Assembly: GCF_001422285.1 (NCBI RefSeq)
Contig: NZ_LMMO01000003.1
Location: 1,007,135 to 1,071,134 of the forward strand
DNA: 64,000 nucleotides
Direction of reading: 5' to 3'
Source of the DNA: Frigoribacterium sp. Leaf263
Lineage (GTDB): Bacteria; Actinomycetota; Actinomycetes; Actinomycetales; Microbacteriaceae
A program made the position numbers and the translations under genes. The notes under the pieces were generated by a model. It worked only from the letters and a program-made list of their open reading frames with translations, was not told the DNA's origin and ran no database searches. Shown piece by piece: positions 52,153-61,110 of this stretch. Position 1 is the first letter of the stretch. Every line of letters starts with the position of its first letter.

Positions 52153-53622
52153 CTACTCCGCCCAGGCCGCGCGCACCACCTCGCACAGGCGCTGATCGTC
52201 GGTCTCGAGCGCGGAGCAGTCGGCCACGGCCTCGTCGCCGACCGTCTCGACGGCGAGGTCGACCGGCTCCCGGACGTCGCGACGGAACGCCACGACGGTG
52301 CCGCGCGGCGCCGCCTGCACCGCGGCGACCACGTCGTCGAGCGACCCCTCGGTCACGGCGTCGCCCAGGGCGACGCTCAGCCCACCATCCGTGCTCGCGA
52401 CGGTCACGCCCTCGATCCCGGGCGAGGCGGTGATCGCGTCCGCGACGGAGACGAGCCCGTCGAGGGTCGCGGGATCGCTCGAGAACGCGAGGCCGCGGGG
52501 ATCCGACCGGTCGGCCGAGACGCGGACGACATCCAGACGCGACACGTCCGCCGACCCGCCGATGGCCCGCAGGGCGGGCACGACCTGATCGAGCCGCACC
52601 GTCCGCACCTCGACGGACCGGGCGCTGATGGCAGAGTAGGCCACCACGTCGGAGTCGACGGCGTCCACGACCGACTCGGCGCCGGACAGGTCGCCGTCCA
52701 CCTCGCGCGACTCGTCCGGCGACGAGACGGTGCCGATGGTCGTGCCCGAGACGCCGGACGTCGCCGCGAGGGCGCTCGCGATCCGCTCGGCACGGCCGGA
52801 CGCCTCGGCCACCTCGTCCGGGGGCTGCTGCCCCGTGACGGTCGGCTGCTTCAGGTCGACCCTGATGCCCTCCGGCAGCACGAGGACCCGCCCCGCACCG
52901 AGATCGTCGTCCCCGACCGCGGTGAGCAGCTCCGCCTGGTCGGCGGCGTCGAGGACGACGTCGGACGTCGCGGGGTCGTCGAGGGTCGAGGGGAACCCGC
53001 TGACGTTCTCGGTGATGAACCGTCGGGAGTCCGGGCTCCAGGCGGACACGTCGACCTCGGCCAGCTGCGGTTCCGCATTCCGGAGAGAGCGCGCCCGCTG
53101 CCACGCCGTGAGGACGTCCGACGACGCCGAAGGGACCACCGTGATCCCGAACCCCCGCCGGGGCGATTCCGAGTCGCTCGTCGTGGCACCGAACTCGTGC
53201 GTGCCGAGGGACGCCTCGGCGAAGACCGGGTCGTCGGCGACCCGGCCGGCGAGGTCGAGCTGCACCGCCGTGTCGGCCTCGTCGGCGAGCACCTCGAACG
53301 TGACGGCGCCCCGCCGCACGTCGACGTACTGCCAGCCGAAGGCGTCGCCGACCTCGCGGGCCACGAACGGCCTGATCCGCTCGGCCACCGCGGCGAGGTC
53401 GTCGTCGCCGAGATCGCCCTCGACCACGACCGTCGCCTCGGCCGTCGCGCTGCCCAAGGGGTAGTCGATGCCGCCGGTCTCGATCTCGACGACTCCGTCG
53501 ACACCCTCCATCAGGGTCTCGAAGCGCTGGGTCAGGTCCGTGGAGTCGGCGCACCCGGCCCCGGCGAGGACGACCGCCGCGACGACGGCCCCCGCGACGC
53601 ATCGTCTCAGACCGCTCCGCAT
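52153..53622 (-). CDS. hypothetical lipoprotein
   Basis: 489 residues. Signal peptide with lipobox A-G-A-G-C (C24), so it is exported and membrane-anchored. The mature protein is acidic, with repeated short alpha/beta patterns (V-V-V-E-G-D-L-G-D-D-D-L-A-A-V, T-F-E-V-L-A-D-E-A-D) and two C-terminal cysteines (D-C-S-A-L, L-C-E-V-V) that could pair. Family not recognised. The ATG at 53622 was chosen for the signal peptide. It is divergent from jetA across about 97 bases. Confidence 0.65.
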   Translation of the reverse strand: MRSGLRRCVAGAVVAAVVLAGAGCADSTDLTQRFETLMEGVDGVVEIETGGIDYPLGSATAEATVVVEGDLGDDDLAAVAERIRPFVAREVGDAFGWQYVDVRRGAVTFEVLADEADTAVQLDLAGRVADDPVFAEASLGTHEFGATTSDSESPRRGFGITVVPSASSDVLTAWQRARSLRNAEPQLAEVDVSAWSPDSRRFITENVSGFPSTLDDPATSDVVLDAADQAELLTAVGDDDLGAGRVLVLPEGIRVDLKQPTVTGQQPPDEVAEASGRAERIASALAATSGVSGTTIGTVSSPDESREVDGDLSGAESVVDAVDSDVVAYSAISARSVEVRTVRLDQVVPALRAIGGSADVSRLDVVRVSADRSDPRGLAFSSDPATLDGLVSVADAITASPGIEGVTVASTDGGLSVALGDAVTEGSLDDVVAAVQAAPRGTVVAFRRDVREPVDLAVETVGDEAVADCSALETDDQRLCEVVRAAWAE

Positions 53623-53719
53623 CCGCTCAGTCTGACCCCGGAGCACCGTCGGCGCTTCCGTCGCAGGGCGGAACGCGCCAGTTGGTATCCTCGTCCGACG
53701 ACTGCCGGAGGTCCGCTTG

Positions 53720-55519
53720 GTGAACGAATCGTCAGGGCCCGACGACGCCCTGAGCCGTGACGACGTGCGCGTCGCGCACGAGGACGACCCCACGTGGGCC
53801 CTGCTCCGCAGCTACAACAGCCGCTGGATGCTCCCGCTCTTCTCGCGCCATCTCGAGCACGCCGAGGGTCCCGTCTCGGCCGACTGGTTCCACCAGCAGG
53901 TCGCCCAGGCCCTCGAGCTGAACGCGCTCGATCAGACCGCGCCCGACCAGACCGCGCCAGTCCGGACCGCGCCAGTCCAGGCCGGAACCGAGGAGGCGCG
54001 GGTCGGCGGATCCGGGGCGACGGCCGCCCCCGAGACCCGCACCACCCCGGTCGACTACTGCCGGAGCTGGGTCGCCAGCCGGTGGCTGATCCGCACCCGC
54101 GCCTCCTCGACGGACGACGGCGGGGCACGCCACGGCGACGCCGGCCACGGCGGCTCGAGCAGCACGACGACCGGCACCTCCCCCGTGGCCGACGGCTGGG
54201 GCGCGTTCGGCGCCGCTCATCCGAGCGGCACGGCGGCGGGGTCGGCCCCGACGCGCGCCTCGAGCCCGCCCCCGCGCGGCGAGGCCCGCGCGCAGTACCG
54301 GCTCTCCCCCTCCGCGCTCAAGGCGCTGCGCATCGTCCGCGAGCTCGTGGAGCAGGACAACGCGGTGAGCGAGGCGCGACTCGGCAGCATCGCCCACGCC
54401 GTCGGGCAGCTCGCCGGTCTCGCGGACCCGAGCGTCGAGGCGCAGACGGCGCGGATCGACGAGCAGATCGCCGAGCTGCAGCGCCGCCGGGCCCGCATCG
54501 AGCAGCACGGCACCGAGCCGGTCGGCCCCGACGTGCTGAAGCGCCAGGTGCGCGAGGTGGTGCGGCTGACCGCGTCGCTCCCCGAGGACTTCCGTCAACT
54601 GAGCAGCATGGTCGAGCAGCGGCACCGCGAGGTGGCGCGCCGGGCGACCGTCGAGCACGTCGGCAAGGGCGCGCTCGTCGAGCAGTACCTGCGCGAGAAC
54701 GACCTGCTCGAGCAGACCCCCGAGGGGCGCGCGTACCGCGGTTTCGCGCAGATGCTGTCGTCGCGCGAGATCGACGTGATGCGGGCCGACATCGAGCTGA
54801 TCCTCGATCATCCGGCCGCCGGCGAGCATCTGACCGAGCGGCAGCGCACGCAGCTCGAGTCGCTGATCTCGTCGCTGCTGGCCGAGGAGCAGTCTGTGCA
54901 AGAGACGTACGGGCGCTGGACGTCGTCGCTCCGCCGGTTCCTCAGCCGGTCGTCGACCGAGCGGCACCAGAGACTGCTCACCCTCGCCGACCGGGCCCTG
55001 CACGCCGGCGGCGTCTGGGCCGAACGCCGACCCGGCCCGGCCGTGCTGCCCGTCGACGTGCTCGGCCTCGGTGCGCTCGACGTCGTCGACATCAGCCAGG
55101 CGCAGCTGCACAGCGACCGCGGGCGGCCGACGGTCGACGTGCAGGTGCCCGAGGGCGACGCCATGCTGCCGGCGGCCGACCGGGCCGCGCTCCGCCTCTC
55201 GTCCGGCACGAGCACCGCGGCGGTCGCGGCGACCCTCGAGCGTCTGCTCGAGGCCGACGAGACCGTCACGAGCGCCGATCTGCACGAGGCGACCGACCCC
55301 GAGTTCCGCCGGCTCGGGCTCGTGCTCAGCATGCTCGACCTCGCCATCGACCAGGGCCTCGTCGACGAGAGCACCGAGACCGTCACGCTGACGAGCGCCG
55401 ACGACGCAGGAGGCGCGGATCGCCGGGTCGTCCTCCCCCGCCTCGTCTTCCGGCGACCGCCCGCACGGGGCGACGACGCCCCCGACTCCGCCCCGCAGTC
55501 CGAGAGAGACCCCGCATGA
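53720..55519 (+). CDS. jetA: JetA (DUF3375), MksF-like subunit of Wadjet type I
   Basis: 599 residues, about 100 more than usual. JetA is the kleisin-like subunit of an SMC-type complex. The start region D-P-T-W-A-L-L-R-S-Y-N-S-R-W-M-L-P-L-F matches DUF3375. The predicted wing near 88-190 is expanded by low-complexity linkers that contain E-E-A-R-V and T-R-A-S-S from two repeat copies; the conserved chain resumes at Y-R-L-S-P-S-A-L-K-A-L. GGAGG lies eight bases before GTG 53720; TTG 53717 is the alternative. It overlaps jetB by ATGA. Confidence 0.85.
   Translation: MNESSGPDDALSRDDVRVAHEDDPTWALLRSYNSRWMLPLFSRHLEHAEGPVSADWFHQQVAQALELNALDQTAPDQTAPVRTAPVQAGTEEARVGGSGATAAPETRTTPVDYCRSWVASRWLIRTRASSTDDGGARHGDAGHGGSSSTTTGTSPVADGWGAFGAAHPSGTAAGSAPTRASSPPPRGEARAQYRLSPSALKALRIVRELVEQDNAVSEARLGSIAHAVGQLAGLADPSVEAQTARIDEQIAELQRRRARIEQHGTEPVGPDVLKRQVREVVRLTASLPEDFRQLSSMVEQRHREVARRATVEHVGKGALVEQYLRENDLLEQTPEGRAYRGFAQMLSSREIDVMRADIELILDHPAAGEHLTERQRTQLESLISSLLAEEQSVQETYGRWTSSLRRFLSRSSTERHQRLLTLADRALHAGGVWAERRPGPAVLPVDVLGLGALDVVDISQAQLHSDRGRPTVDVQVPEGDAMLPAADRAALRLSSGTSTAAVAATLERLLEADETVTSADLHEATDPEFRRLGLVLSMLDLAIDQGLVDESTETVTLTSADDAGGADRRVVLPRLVFRRPPARGDDAPDSAPQSERDPA
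53990..54004 (+). repeat. interspersed 15-mer, exact, in jetA
   Basis: Exact GAGGAGGCGCGGGTC read in frame as E-E-A-R-V, at about residues 91-95 of JetA. Confidence 0.85.
54094..54108 (-). repeat. interspersed 15-mer, 14/15, in jetA
   Basis: CACCCGCGCCTCCTC on the plus strand, C for G at the first base. It is read as T-R-A-S-S about 35 residues after the opposite-facing copy in the same gene. A third, weaker copy (55407-55421) lies near the JetA C-terminus. Confidence 0.7.
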
Positions 55520-56469
55520 GCCCCGACCAGTACGACGCGACCGACGCGGCCACGCCGACCCGCACCTCCTCGGGGGCGCAGGAGGTGACCGGGTCGGCGA
55601 CGGCGGACGGCGTCGACGCCGCCACCGCCGGAGCGGCCCTCGACCGGGGCGACGACGGGTCGCCGGATCGGCTGCGCGACGAGCTGCCCCTCGCCGGACG
55701 GAAGGCGCTCGTGACGCTGCTGACGCATCGCTTCGTGTCGCGGTCCCGGCAGGGCGAGGCCTGGGCCGCCCTCGTCGCCTACGAGCCCGAGATCCGCGCG
55801 CGACTGGACGAGATGTTCCTCGTGCTGATCGTCGATCACGAGTACGAGGTCGCCTTCAAGCGGCAGAGCGGACAGGACGACGTGCCGATCCTGCTGCGTC
55901 GCGAGAAGCCGATGTCGCGCGACGCCTCGCTGCTGCTGGTGTTCCTCCGCCGGGAGCACGCCTTCAGCGACGCCCACGACGAGTCCGTCGTGGTGTCGCG
56001 CCACCAGATCGCGGAGTTCCTCGACCGGTACCACGACGACGCCTCGCACGACGAGATCCGCTCGACGCGGCGGGTCGACGCGGCCATCGCGGCCATGGTG
56101 ACGCGCGACCTGCTCGAGCCGGAGCCCGACGACCCCGCGCTGTTCGTCGTCGCACCCGCGATCGTGCCTCTCGTGACGGCCGAGCAGCTCGCGCACCTCG
56201 AGAGGGTGTTCCTCGAGGCGGCCGGGGCCGATGCGCCCGTCGACGCCCCGCTCGGCGTCGAGGACGACGAGCCGTCGGACGACGAGGACTCCGACGACGG
56301 ACGCCCCGACGACGGGCCGCGTCTCGTCGCCGACCCCGCCGTCGGCGATTCCGGCGCCGACGAGGCGCCCGACGCCGCCGAGGCGCCCGACGCCGACGAG
56401 GCCCCGCGCCCCGACCCGACCGCCGTCGCGCTCGACATCCCCCTCGACCCGGAAGCAGACCAGGCATGA
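55516..56469 (+). CDS. jetB: JetB (DUF4194), MksE-like subunit of Wadjet type I
   Basis: 317 residues. The DUF4194 core spans about 55-235: L-P-L-A-G-R-K-A-L-V-T-L-L-T-H-R-F, then F-L-V-L-I-V-D-H-E-Y-E-V-A-F-K-R-Q, then winged-helix segments. JetB bridges the JetA-JetC complex. The N-terminal tail includes T-R-T-S-S-G from a repeat copy. The C-terminal 75 residues are a strongly acidic tail with E-A-P-D-A repeats, unusual for the family. It overlaps both neighbours by four bases. Confidence 0.87.
   Translation: MSPDQYDATDAATPTRTSSGAQEVTGSATADGVDAATAGAALDRGDDGSPDRLRDELPLAGRKALVTLLTHRFVSRSRQGEAWAALVAYEPEIRARLDEMFLVLIVDHEYEVAFKRQSGQDDVPILLRREKPMSRDASLLLVFLRREHAFSDAHDESVVVSRHQIAEFLDRYHDDASHDEIRSTRRVDAAIAAMVTRDLLEPEPDDPALFVVAPAIVPLVTAEQLAHLERVFLEAAGADAPVDAPLGVEDDEPSDDEDSDDGRPDDGPRLVADPAVGDSGADEAPDAAEAPDADEAPRPDPTAVALDIPLDPEADQA
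55557..55571 (-). repeat. interspersed 15-mer, 14/15, near the JetB N-terminus
   Basis: GACCCGCACCTCCTC, with A for G at position 8. It is read as T-R-T-S-S at residues 15-19. A 13/15 relative (56483-56497) gives T-R-T-S-P at residues 7-11 of JetC. Confidence 0.65.
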
Positions 56470-59400
56470 TCCCCGCCGACGCGACCCGCACCTCCCCGGC
56501 CTTCGGAACGGCCCCCGAGACGGCCCCCGAGTCGACCTCCGACGACGAGGCGACGCCCGATCTCGGCATGTTCCACTCGGGGCAGTACCGCATCCAGCAG
56601 GTGCAGCTGCTCAACTGGGGCAGCTACTCGGGGCTGCACCGCATGCCCGTCGGCCGCGGCGGCATCGCGATCCTCGGCCCCACCGGGCGCGGCAAGTCGA
56701 CCGTGCTCGACGCCATGGCGGCCGTCATCATGCCGAACCCGCAGGAGTTCAACCGCGCCGCCCGCGACGACAGCCGCCAGCGCTCCGAGCGCACCGTCTA
56801 CAGCTACGCGCGCGGCAAGACCGACGAGATCCGCGACGCCGCCTCCGACCGGACGACCACGCGGTTCCTCCGACCGCTCGGCGAGGCCTTCGCGAGCGGT
56901 GCCGCGATCACGTACGCGACCGAGCTCGGGCAGACCCTCACGGCCGTCCGCCTCGCCTGGATCGGCACCGACACCTCGAGTCAGGACGACGTGACGCAGG
57001 CCAGCGTCTACCTGCTCGTCCGCGGGCCCTTCGACCTCAGCCGACTGACCGAGGTCAAGCGCGACGCCAGCAGCTCGAGTCCGCTGACGAAGGGCTCCCT
57101 CGCGCGCCTCCTCGATCCCCTGCGCGACCTGGTCACCTCCTCGCAGCCCGAGTTCCGGGTGCGGCTCTGCGGCGAGCTCGGCATCGGCGGCAGCGACGAG
57201 TCGCAGCTGAAGGCGCTGACGCTGCTGCGTCGGGCGCAGGCCTCGAAGGGCGTCTTCTCGATCGACGAGCTGTTCAAGCAGTTCGTGCTGACGCAGCCGA
57301 AGGCCCTCTCCCGCTGGGAGACCACGCTCGGCACGTACCGCGAGGCCTCGGCTCTCTACGACGTCTTCGAGACGACGCGCAGGAAGCTCGCCGTGCTCGA
57401 GCCGGTGCCGGGCCTCGCCGACCGCTACGAGATCGCGGGCCACGATGCGACCGAGAAGCGCCGCCTGGTCGACGAGACCGACGGCCCGAGCCGGTTGCGC
57501 GTCTGGCTCGCCGAGAAGGTCGGGAGCTGGGTCAGCGGCGAGGTCGACCGGGTCACCGGCGACAAGCGCGCCCTGTCGGAGTCGAGGAGGCGCGCGGCCG
57601 CCGACGACACCGCCGCGTACCGTGCCCGTGAGCAGGCCCTGGCCCGCATCTCGGATCTCGGCGGCGACCCCTCCCAGTCGCTCCGCCAGCTCGTGGCCAC
57701 CGCCGAGCGCGACCTCGCCGTGATCGAACGCGAGCGTCGGCGCTTCGCGACGGCGCTCGACGGCACGGGCGAGTCCGTGCCGACCAGCGAGAAGCAGCTC
57801 GTGGCCCTGCGGCAGCGTGCCGGGGTGCTCGCGGCGGAGGACGCCGCGGCCCGCGCCGCGGCCGACGAGGTGCGCGGCGAGCTCGCCGCCCGCATCGGCG
57901 AGACGAAGCGCGCCCTGTCGGCCCGCGAGGCGCAGCGCCGCTCGTTCGAGCAGCGCGGTGGCAACGTCCCCGACGACGCGGCCGAGCGTCGACTGCGCAT
58001 CGCCGAGGGCACCGGCATCCCGGTCGCGGGTCTGCCCTACGCCGGCGAGCTGTTCGAGGTCGCCGCGGCGCACACCGACTGGAGCGTGGCGATCGAGCGG
58101 GTCGTCGGCGACCTGGCCACGCACCTCCTCGTCGACCGCTCGAGGTTCGACGCCGTCCGCCGCTTCGTCAACGACAACGACATGCGCGGCCGCATCACGC
58201 TCGTCCCCGCCTCGACCGGCGTCGAGCCCACGCGCGAGGCCGTCGCCCGGACCGTCCCCGCGATGCTGCAGTTCGACGAGCGGAGCCCGTTCGCCGGCTG
58301 GCTCGTCGACGAGATCGTGCGCGAGCGCAGCGTGCTGTGCGTCGAGGGTCCGGACGACCTCGACTCGCCCGTGCCCACCGGTGCCCGCGGCGCGGTCACG
58401 CGGGCCGGCCTCCGGACGGGGTCGGGGGGCCGGGTCGTGAAGGACGACCGGCGATCACGGTCGTGGATCGGACTCGACAACAGCGCCCGGATCGCCGAGC
58501 TGACCGACGAGATCGCATCGCTCGAGCGCGACCTGACCGTCGCCCGCGCCGCATGGGACTCCGCCGAGGCCGAGTCGTCGGCACGCCGCCGCATGCTCGA
58601 CGCCGTGGCCCGGTCGACCGAGTTCTCGTGGACCGACATCGACACCGCGCCCGCGCAGGCCCGCCTGGACGACCTGCAGGGTCAGCTCGACCGGTTGTCC
58701 GACGAGCGTCCCGAGCTCGCGACGCTGCAGGCCGACGCCCGCCGCCACGACGACGAGCGCTCGGCCGCGACCCGACGCCTCGCCGAGCTCGACCACGAGC
58801 TGGCCCGTCTCGACGCCGAGCACTCGACCCTCGTCGACATCGAGGACGCCTTCAGCGACGCCCTCGGCGGCGCCGACCCGCTCACCGACCACGAGCGCGC
58901 CCTGCTCGCGCCCCTGCCCTTCGCCGCTCCGCGCGAGGTGGCCGACGTCGAGCGGTCGTACCGCGAGGCGCTGGGTCTGCTGCGCGGTCAGATCGACGGC
59001 CACGACCGCGAGCGCACGCAGGCCGAGAACACCCTCGTGCTGATCTTCGAGCGGTACCTCGAGCTCGACCGGACGGCCGGCATCGACGCGTCGATCGACA
59101 GCCTCGGCGCCGTCAGGGCCATCCACCGCACCCTCGTCGACGACGCCCTGCCGAGCGCGAAGCAGGACTGGCTCGCGAAGGCCGGCGCCGACATGGGCGA
59201 CAGCCTCCGGGCCCTGCTCGTGCAGATCGAGGAGGACGGTCACGTCATCCGGCGCGGCGTCCGGCCCATCTCGCAGGCTCTGCGGTCGATCGAGTTCCGC
59301 GAGGGGTCGACGCTCGACATCGAGCCGCGGCCCGTGTCGAACGGCGACCTCGTCGAGTTCAAGCGGACCCTGCGCGAGCACATCGGCGACCGATCCGAGG

Positions 59401-59951
59401 CGCCGCGCGACCCCGCCGAGATCGAGCGTCGGTTCATCACCCTGCGGCGCGACCTGGCCCACCTCGAAGAGCGCTCGAAGATCGGCGACGCCTGGCGCCG
59501 CCGGGTGCTCGACGCGCGCGAGCACTACCAGTTCCGGGCGATCGAGACGCGGGTCGACGGCACGCAGATCGTTCACGAGGGGGTCGCCGGCAAGTCGGGC
59601 GGCGAGGGGCAGGAGCTCATCGCCTTCGTGCTCGGCGCGGCCCTGCGCTTCCGACTCGGCGACGGCACCGACCGGGTGCCGACCTACGCGCCGATCGTGC
59701 TCGACGAGGGCTTCGTGAAGGCCGACGACGAGTACACCGGGCGGTCGCTCGCGGCGCTGACGTCCCTGGGGTTCCAGCTCGTGGTCGGTGCGCCGCGCGA
59801 CAAGGTGAACGCGTTCGAGAGGCACGTCGACAGCGTCGCGTACATCTCGAGCGACCCCGCGCACCCCGAGCTCTCGCGCATCTACCCCCTGACCATCCGC
59901 CAGGCGATGGAGGTCGAGCGCCACGGGCTCGACCCCGCCGCCCTCAGCTGA
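56466..59951 (+). CDS. jetC: JetC, SMC/MukB-like ATPase of Wadjet type I
   Basis: 1161 residues, full length. Walker A G-P-T-G-R-G-K-S-T near 71-79. Long charged coiled-coil arms with a hinge-like middle near 510-600. C-terminal ABC signature K-S-G-G-E-G near 1043-1048 and Walker B P-I-V-L-D-E-G near 1075-1081. JetABC assembles into an SMC motor that extrudes DNA loops; in Wadjet, JetD then cleaves small circular plasmids. No jetD (DUF3322/DUF2220) follows within the 4 kb to the window end. It overlaps jetB by ATGA and is followed by a repeat-built hairpin. Confidence 0.9.
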   Translation: MIPADATRTSPAFGTAPETAPESTSDDEATPDLGMFHSGQYRIQQVQLLNWGSYSGLHRMPVGRGGIAILGPTGRGKSTVLDAMAAVIMPNPQEFNRAARDDSRQRSERTVYSYARGKTDEIRDAASDRTTTRFLRPLGEAFASGAAITYATELGQTLTAVRLAWIGTDTSSQDDVTQASVYLLVRGPFDLSRLTEVKRDASSSSPLTKGSLARLLDPLRDLVTSSQPEFRVRLCGELGIGGSDESQLKALTLLRRAQASKGVFSIDELFKQFVLTQPKALSRWETTLGTYREASALYDVFETTRRKLAVLEPVPGLADRYEIAGHDATEKRRLVDETDGPSRLRVWLAEKVGSWVSGEVDRVTGDKRALSESRRRAAADDTAAYRAREQALARISDLGGDPSQSLRQLVATAERDLAVIERERRRFATALDGTGESVPTSEKQLVALRQRAGVLAAEDAAARAAADEVRGELAARIGETKRALSAREAQRRSFEQRGGNVPDDAAERRLRIAEGTGIPVAGLPYAGELFEVAAAHTDWSVAIERVVGDLATHLLVDRSRFDAVRRFVNDNDMRGRITLVPASTGVEPTREAVARTVPAMLQFDERSPFAGWLVDEIVRERSVLCVEGPDDLDSPVPTGARGAVTRAGLRTGSGGRVVKDDRRSRSWIGLDNSARIAELTDEIASLERDLTVARAAWDSAEAESSARRRMLDAVARSTEFSWTDIDTAPAQARLDDLQGQLDRLSDERPELATLQADARRHDDERSAATRRLAELDHELARLDAEHSTLVDIEDAFSDALGGADPLTDHERALLAPLPFAAPREVADVERSYREALGLLRGQIDGHDRERTQAENTLVLIFERYLELDRTAGIDASIDSLGAVRAIHRTLVDDALPSAKQDWLAKAGADMGDSLRALLVQIEEDGHVIRRGVRPISQALRSIEFREGSTLDIEPRPVSNGDLVEFKRTLREHIGDRSEAPRDPAEIERRFITLRRDLAHLEERSKIGDAWRRRVLDAREHYQFRAIETRVDGTQIVHEGVAGKSGGEGQELIAFVLGAALRFRLGDGTDRVPTYAPIVLDEGFVKADDEYTGRSLAALTSLGFQLVVGAPRDKVNAFERHVDSVAYISSDPAHPELSRIYPLTIRQAMEVERHGLDPAALS

Positions 59952-59968
59952 TCGGAGAGTCCGACCGA

Positions 59969-60024
59969 GCCCGCGCCTCCTGCCCGGTGCCGCCGCCGAC
60001 GGCGGCCCCTCAGGAGGCGCGGGT
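59969..60024. terminator. cruciform of two opposed interspersed repeats after jetC
   Basis: CCCGCGCCTCCTG (59970-59982) pairs perfectly over 13 bases with CAGGAGGCGCGGG (60011-60023). The 28-base loop holds a second stem, CCGCCG/CGGCGG. It starts 18 bases after the jetC stop. The right arm is a 14/15 interspersed repeat (60011-60025) and the left a 12/15 copy in opposite orientation. Likely a transcription terminator. Confidence 0.7.
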
Positions 60025-60149
60025 CGACCCCACCTGCACCCCCGCCGTGCACGCGCTGGGAGAACACCCGGCCGCCGACCCCCCGGTGCGCTTCGGCCTA
60101 CCGTGCACCGCAGCCGGTGACGCGCTGGCATATGACCGAAGGGGACATC

Positions 60150-60323
60150 ATGTCCGTTGGAGACAAGGCAAAAGATTTCGTCCAGAAGGCCGCCGGACAC
60201 GTCGAGGAGGCCGTCGGCAAGAAGACCGACGACCCCGAGCTCACCGCGCAGGGCCAGAAGGACAAGGCCATGAGCGAAGACCGTCTGCAGACCGAGAAGG
60301 CCAAGGACGGCGACCTCAAGTAG
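60150..60323 (+). CDS. CsbD family stress protein
   Basis: 57 residues, hydrophilic and Lys/Asp-rich: M-S-V-G-D-K-A-K-D-F-V-Q-K-A-A-G-H-V-E-E-A-V-G-K, then E-L-T-A-Q-G-Q-K-D-K. This is the CsbD pattern. Members are abundant general-stress proteins of unknown mechanism, under SigB in Bacillus. The ATG at 60150 follows GAAGGGGACATC. It stands alone between the jetC hairpin and a terminator. Confidence 0.85.
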   Translation: MSVGDKAKDFVQKAAGHVEEAVGKKTDDPELTAQGQKDKAMSEDRLQTEKAKDGDLK

Positions 60324-60352
60324 TCAGCCTCCCCGCCGCATCGCGGCGATCC

Positions 60353-60392
60353 GCGAGAGCCCGGCCCCGTCACTCGGGGGTCGGGCTCTCGC
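60353..60392. terminator. bidirectional hairpin between csbD-like and TetR genes
   Basis: GCGAGAGCCCG (60353-60363) pairs with CGGGCTCTCGC (60382-60392), 11 bases perfect plus an inner CCCC/GGGG. It overlaps the last codons of the convergent TetR gene and could stop transcription from either side. Confidence 0.75.
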
Positions 60393-61110
60393 TCCGTCCG
60401 ACGCCCGTCCCGGTCCCGCCGAAGCGCGCCCCGGTCTCGTGCCCGGCGAACACCCACATCCACTCGAGTGCCAGCTCGGACGTCAGGCCGGGCGCCTTCT
60501 GCGCCAGCTGCGTCGCCACCCCGTCGCTGTAGGCGGCGAGCTTCAGCGCGACCTCCGACGCCCGACCGACGGTCAGCGCCGGGAACGCTCCGCCGGCCCC
60601 GCGGCGGAGCGTGCGGGTCAGGCACGCCTCCCACACGCGGATGCGCTCCACGTACTCGGCGGCGACGGCGGGCTTCCGCGCCACGGCCGTCCAGTAGTCC
60701 GACCACAGACGCCAGTGCTCGTCGCTGGCGTCCGTCGCGGCGAACAGCGGCTCGACGAGCATCCGCACACCGGCGACCGGGTCGGGCTCGGCGTCGACGG
60801 CGGCGATGATCGACGAGTAGAACCGCGCCGTCTCGAGCACCACGACCTCGTTGAGGATCTCGGCGACGCTCTCGAAGTGGTAGGTGACGGTGCCCACCGA
60901 GACCCCGGCCTCGGCCGCGATGTCACGCAGGCGCGTCGCGCCGAGCCCCTCGCGGAGGATCACCCCGCGGGCCGCCTCGACGATCTGCGCACGACGCTCG
61001 GCGGGCTTGCGCCGCAGACCGCCGCCGGGCGCGGCGCCCGCGGCAGCCGCGGCCCCCGCGGCGTCCGCGGCAGCCGCGGCGCCCGTGCCACCCGCAGCAC
61101 CCACGCTCAC
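60370..61110 (-). CDS. TetR family regulator ending the peptidase operon
   Basis: 246 residues. After an Ala/Gly-rich leader of about 35 residues comes the helix-turn-helix: R-R-A-Q-I-V-E-A-A-R-G-V-I-L-R-E-G-L-G, then A-A-E-A-G-V-S-V-G-T-V-T-Y-H-F. The C-terminal half is helical. The GTG overlaps the CocE stop (GTGA), so it is the last visible gene of the ABC-peptidase operon and probably autoregulates it. The leader DNA is a GC-only slippage-prone tract. Confidence 0.85.
   Translation of the reverse strand: MSVGAAGGTGAAAAADAAGAAAAAGAAPGGGLRRKPAERRAQIVEAARGVILREGLGATRLRDIAAEAGVSVGTVTYHFESVAEILNEVVVLETARFYSSIIAAVDAEPDPVAGVRMLVEPLFAATDASDEHWRLWSDYWTAVARKPAVAAEYVERIRVWEACLTRTLRRGAGGAFPALTVGRASEVALKLAAYSDGVATQLAQKAPGLTSELALEWMWVFAGHETGARFGGTGTGVGRSESPTPE

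Noticed and set aside
57101-57118. CGCGCGCCTCCTCGATC in jetC as a repeat copy
   Set aside because: It encodes L-A-R-L-L-D-P in a helical region with ordinary codons and matches poorly outside the 10-base core.
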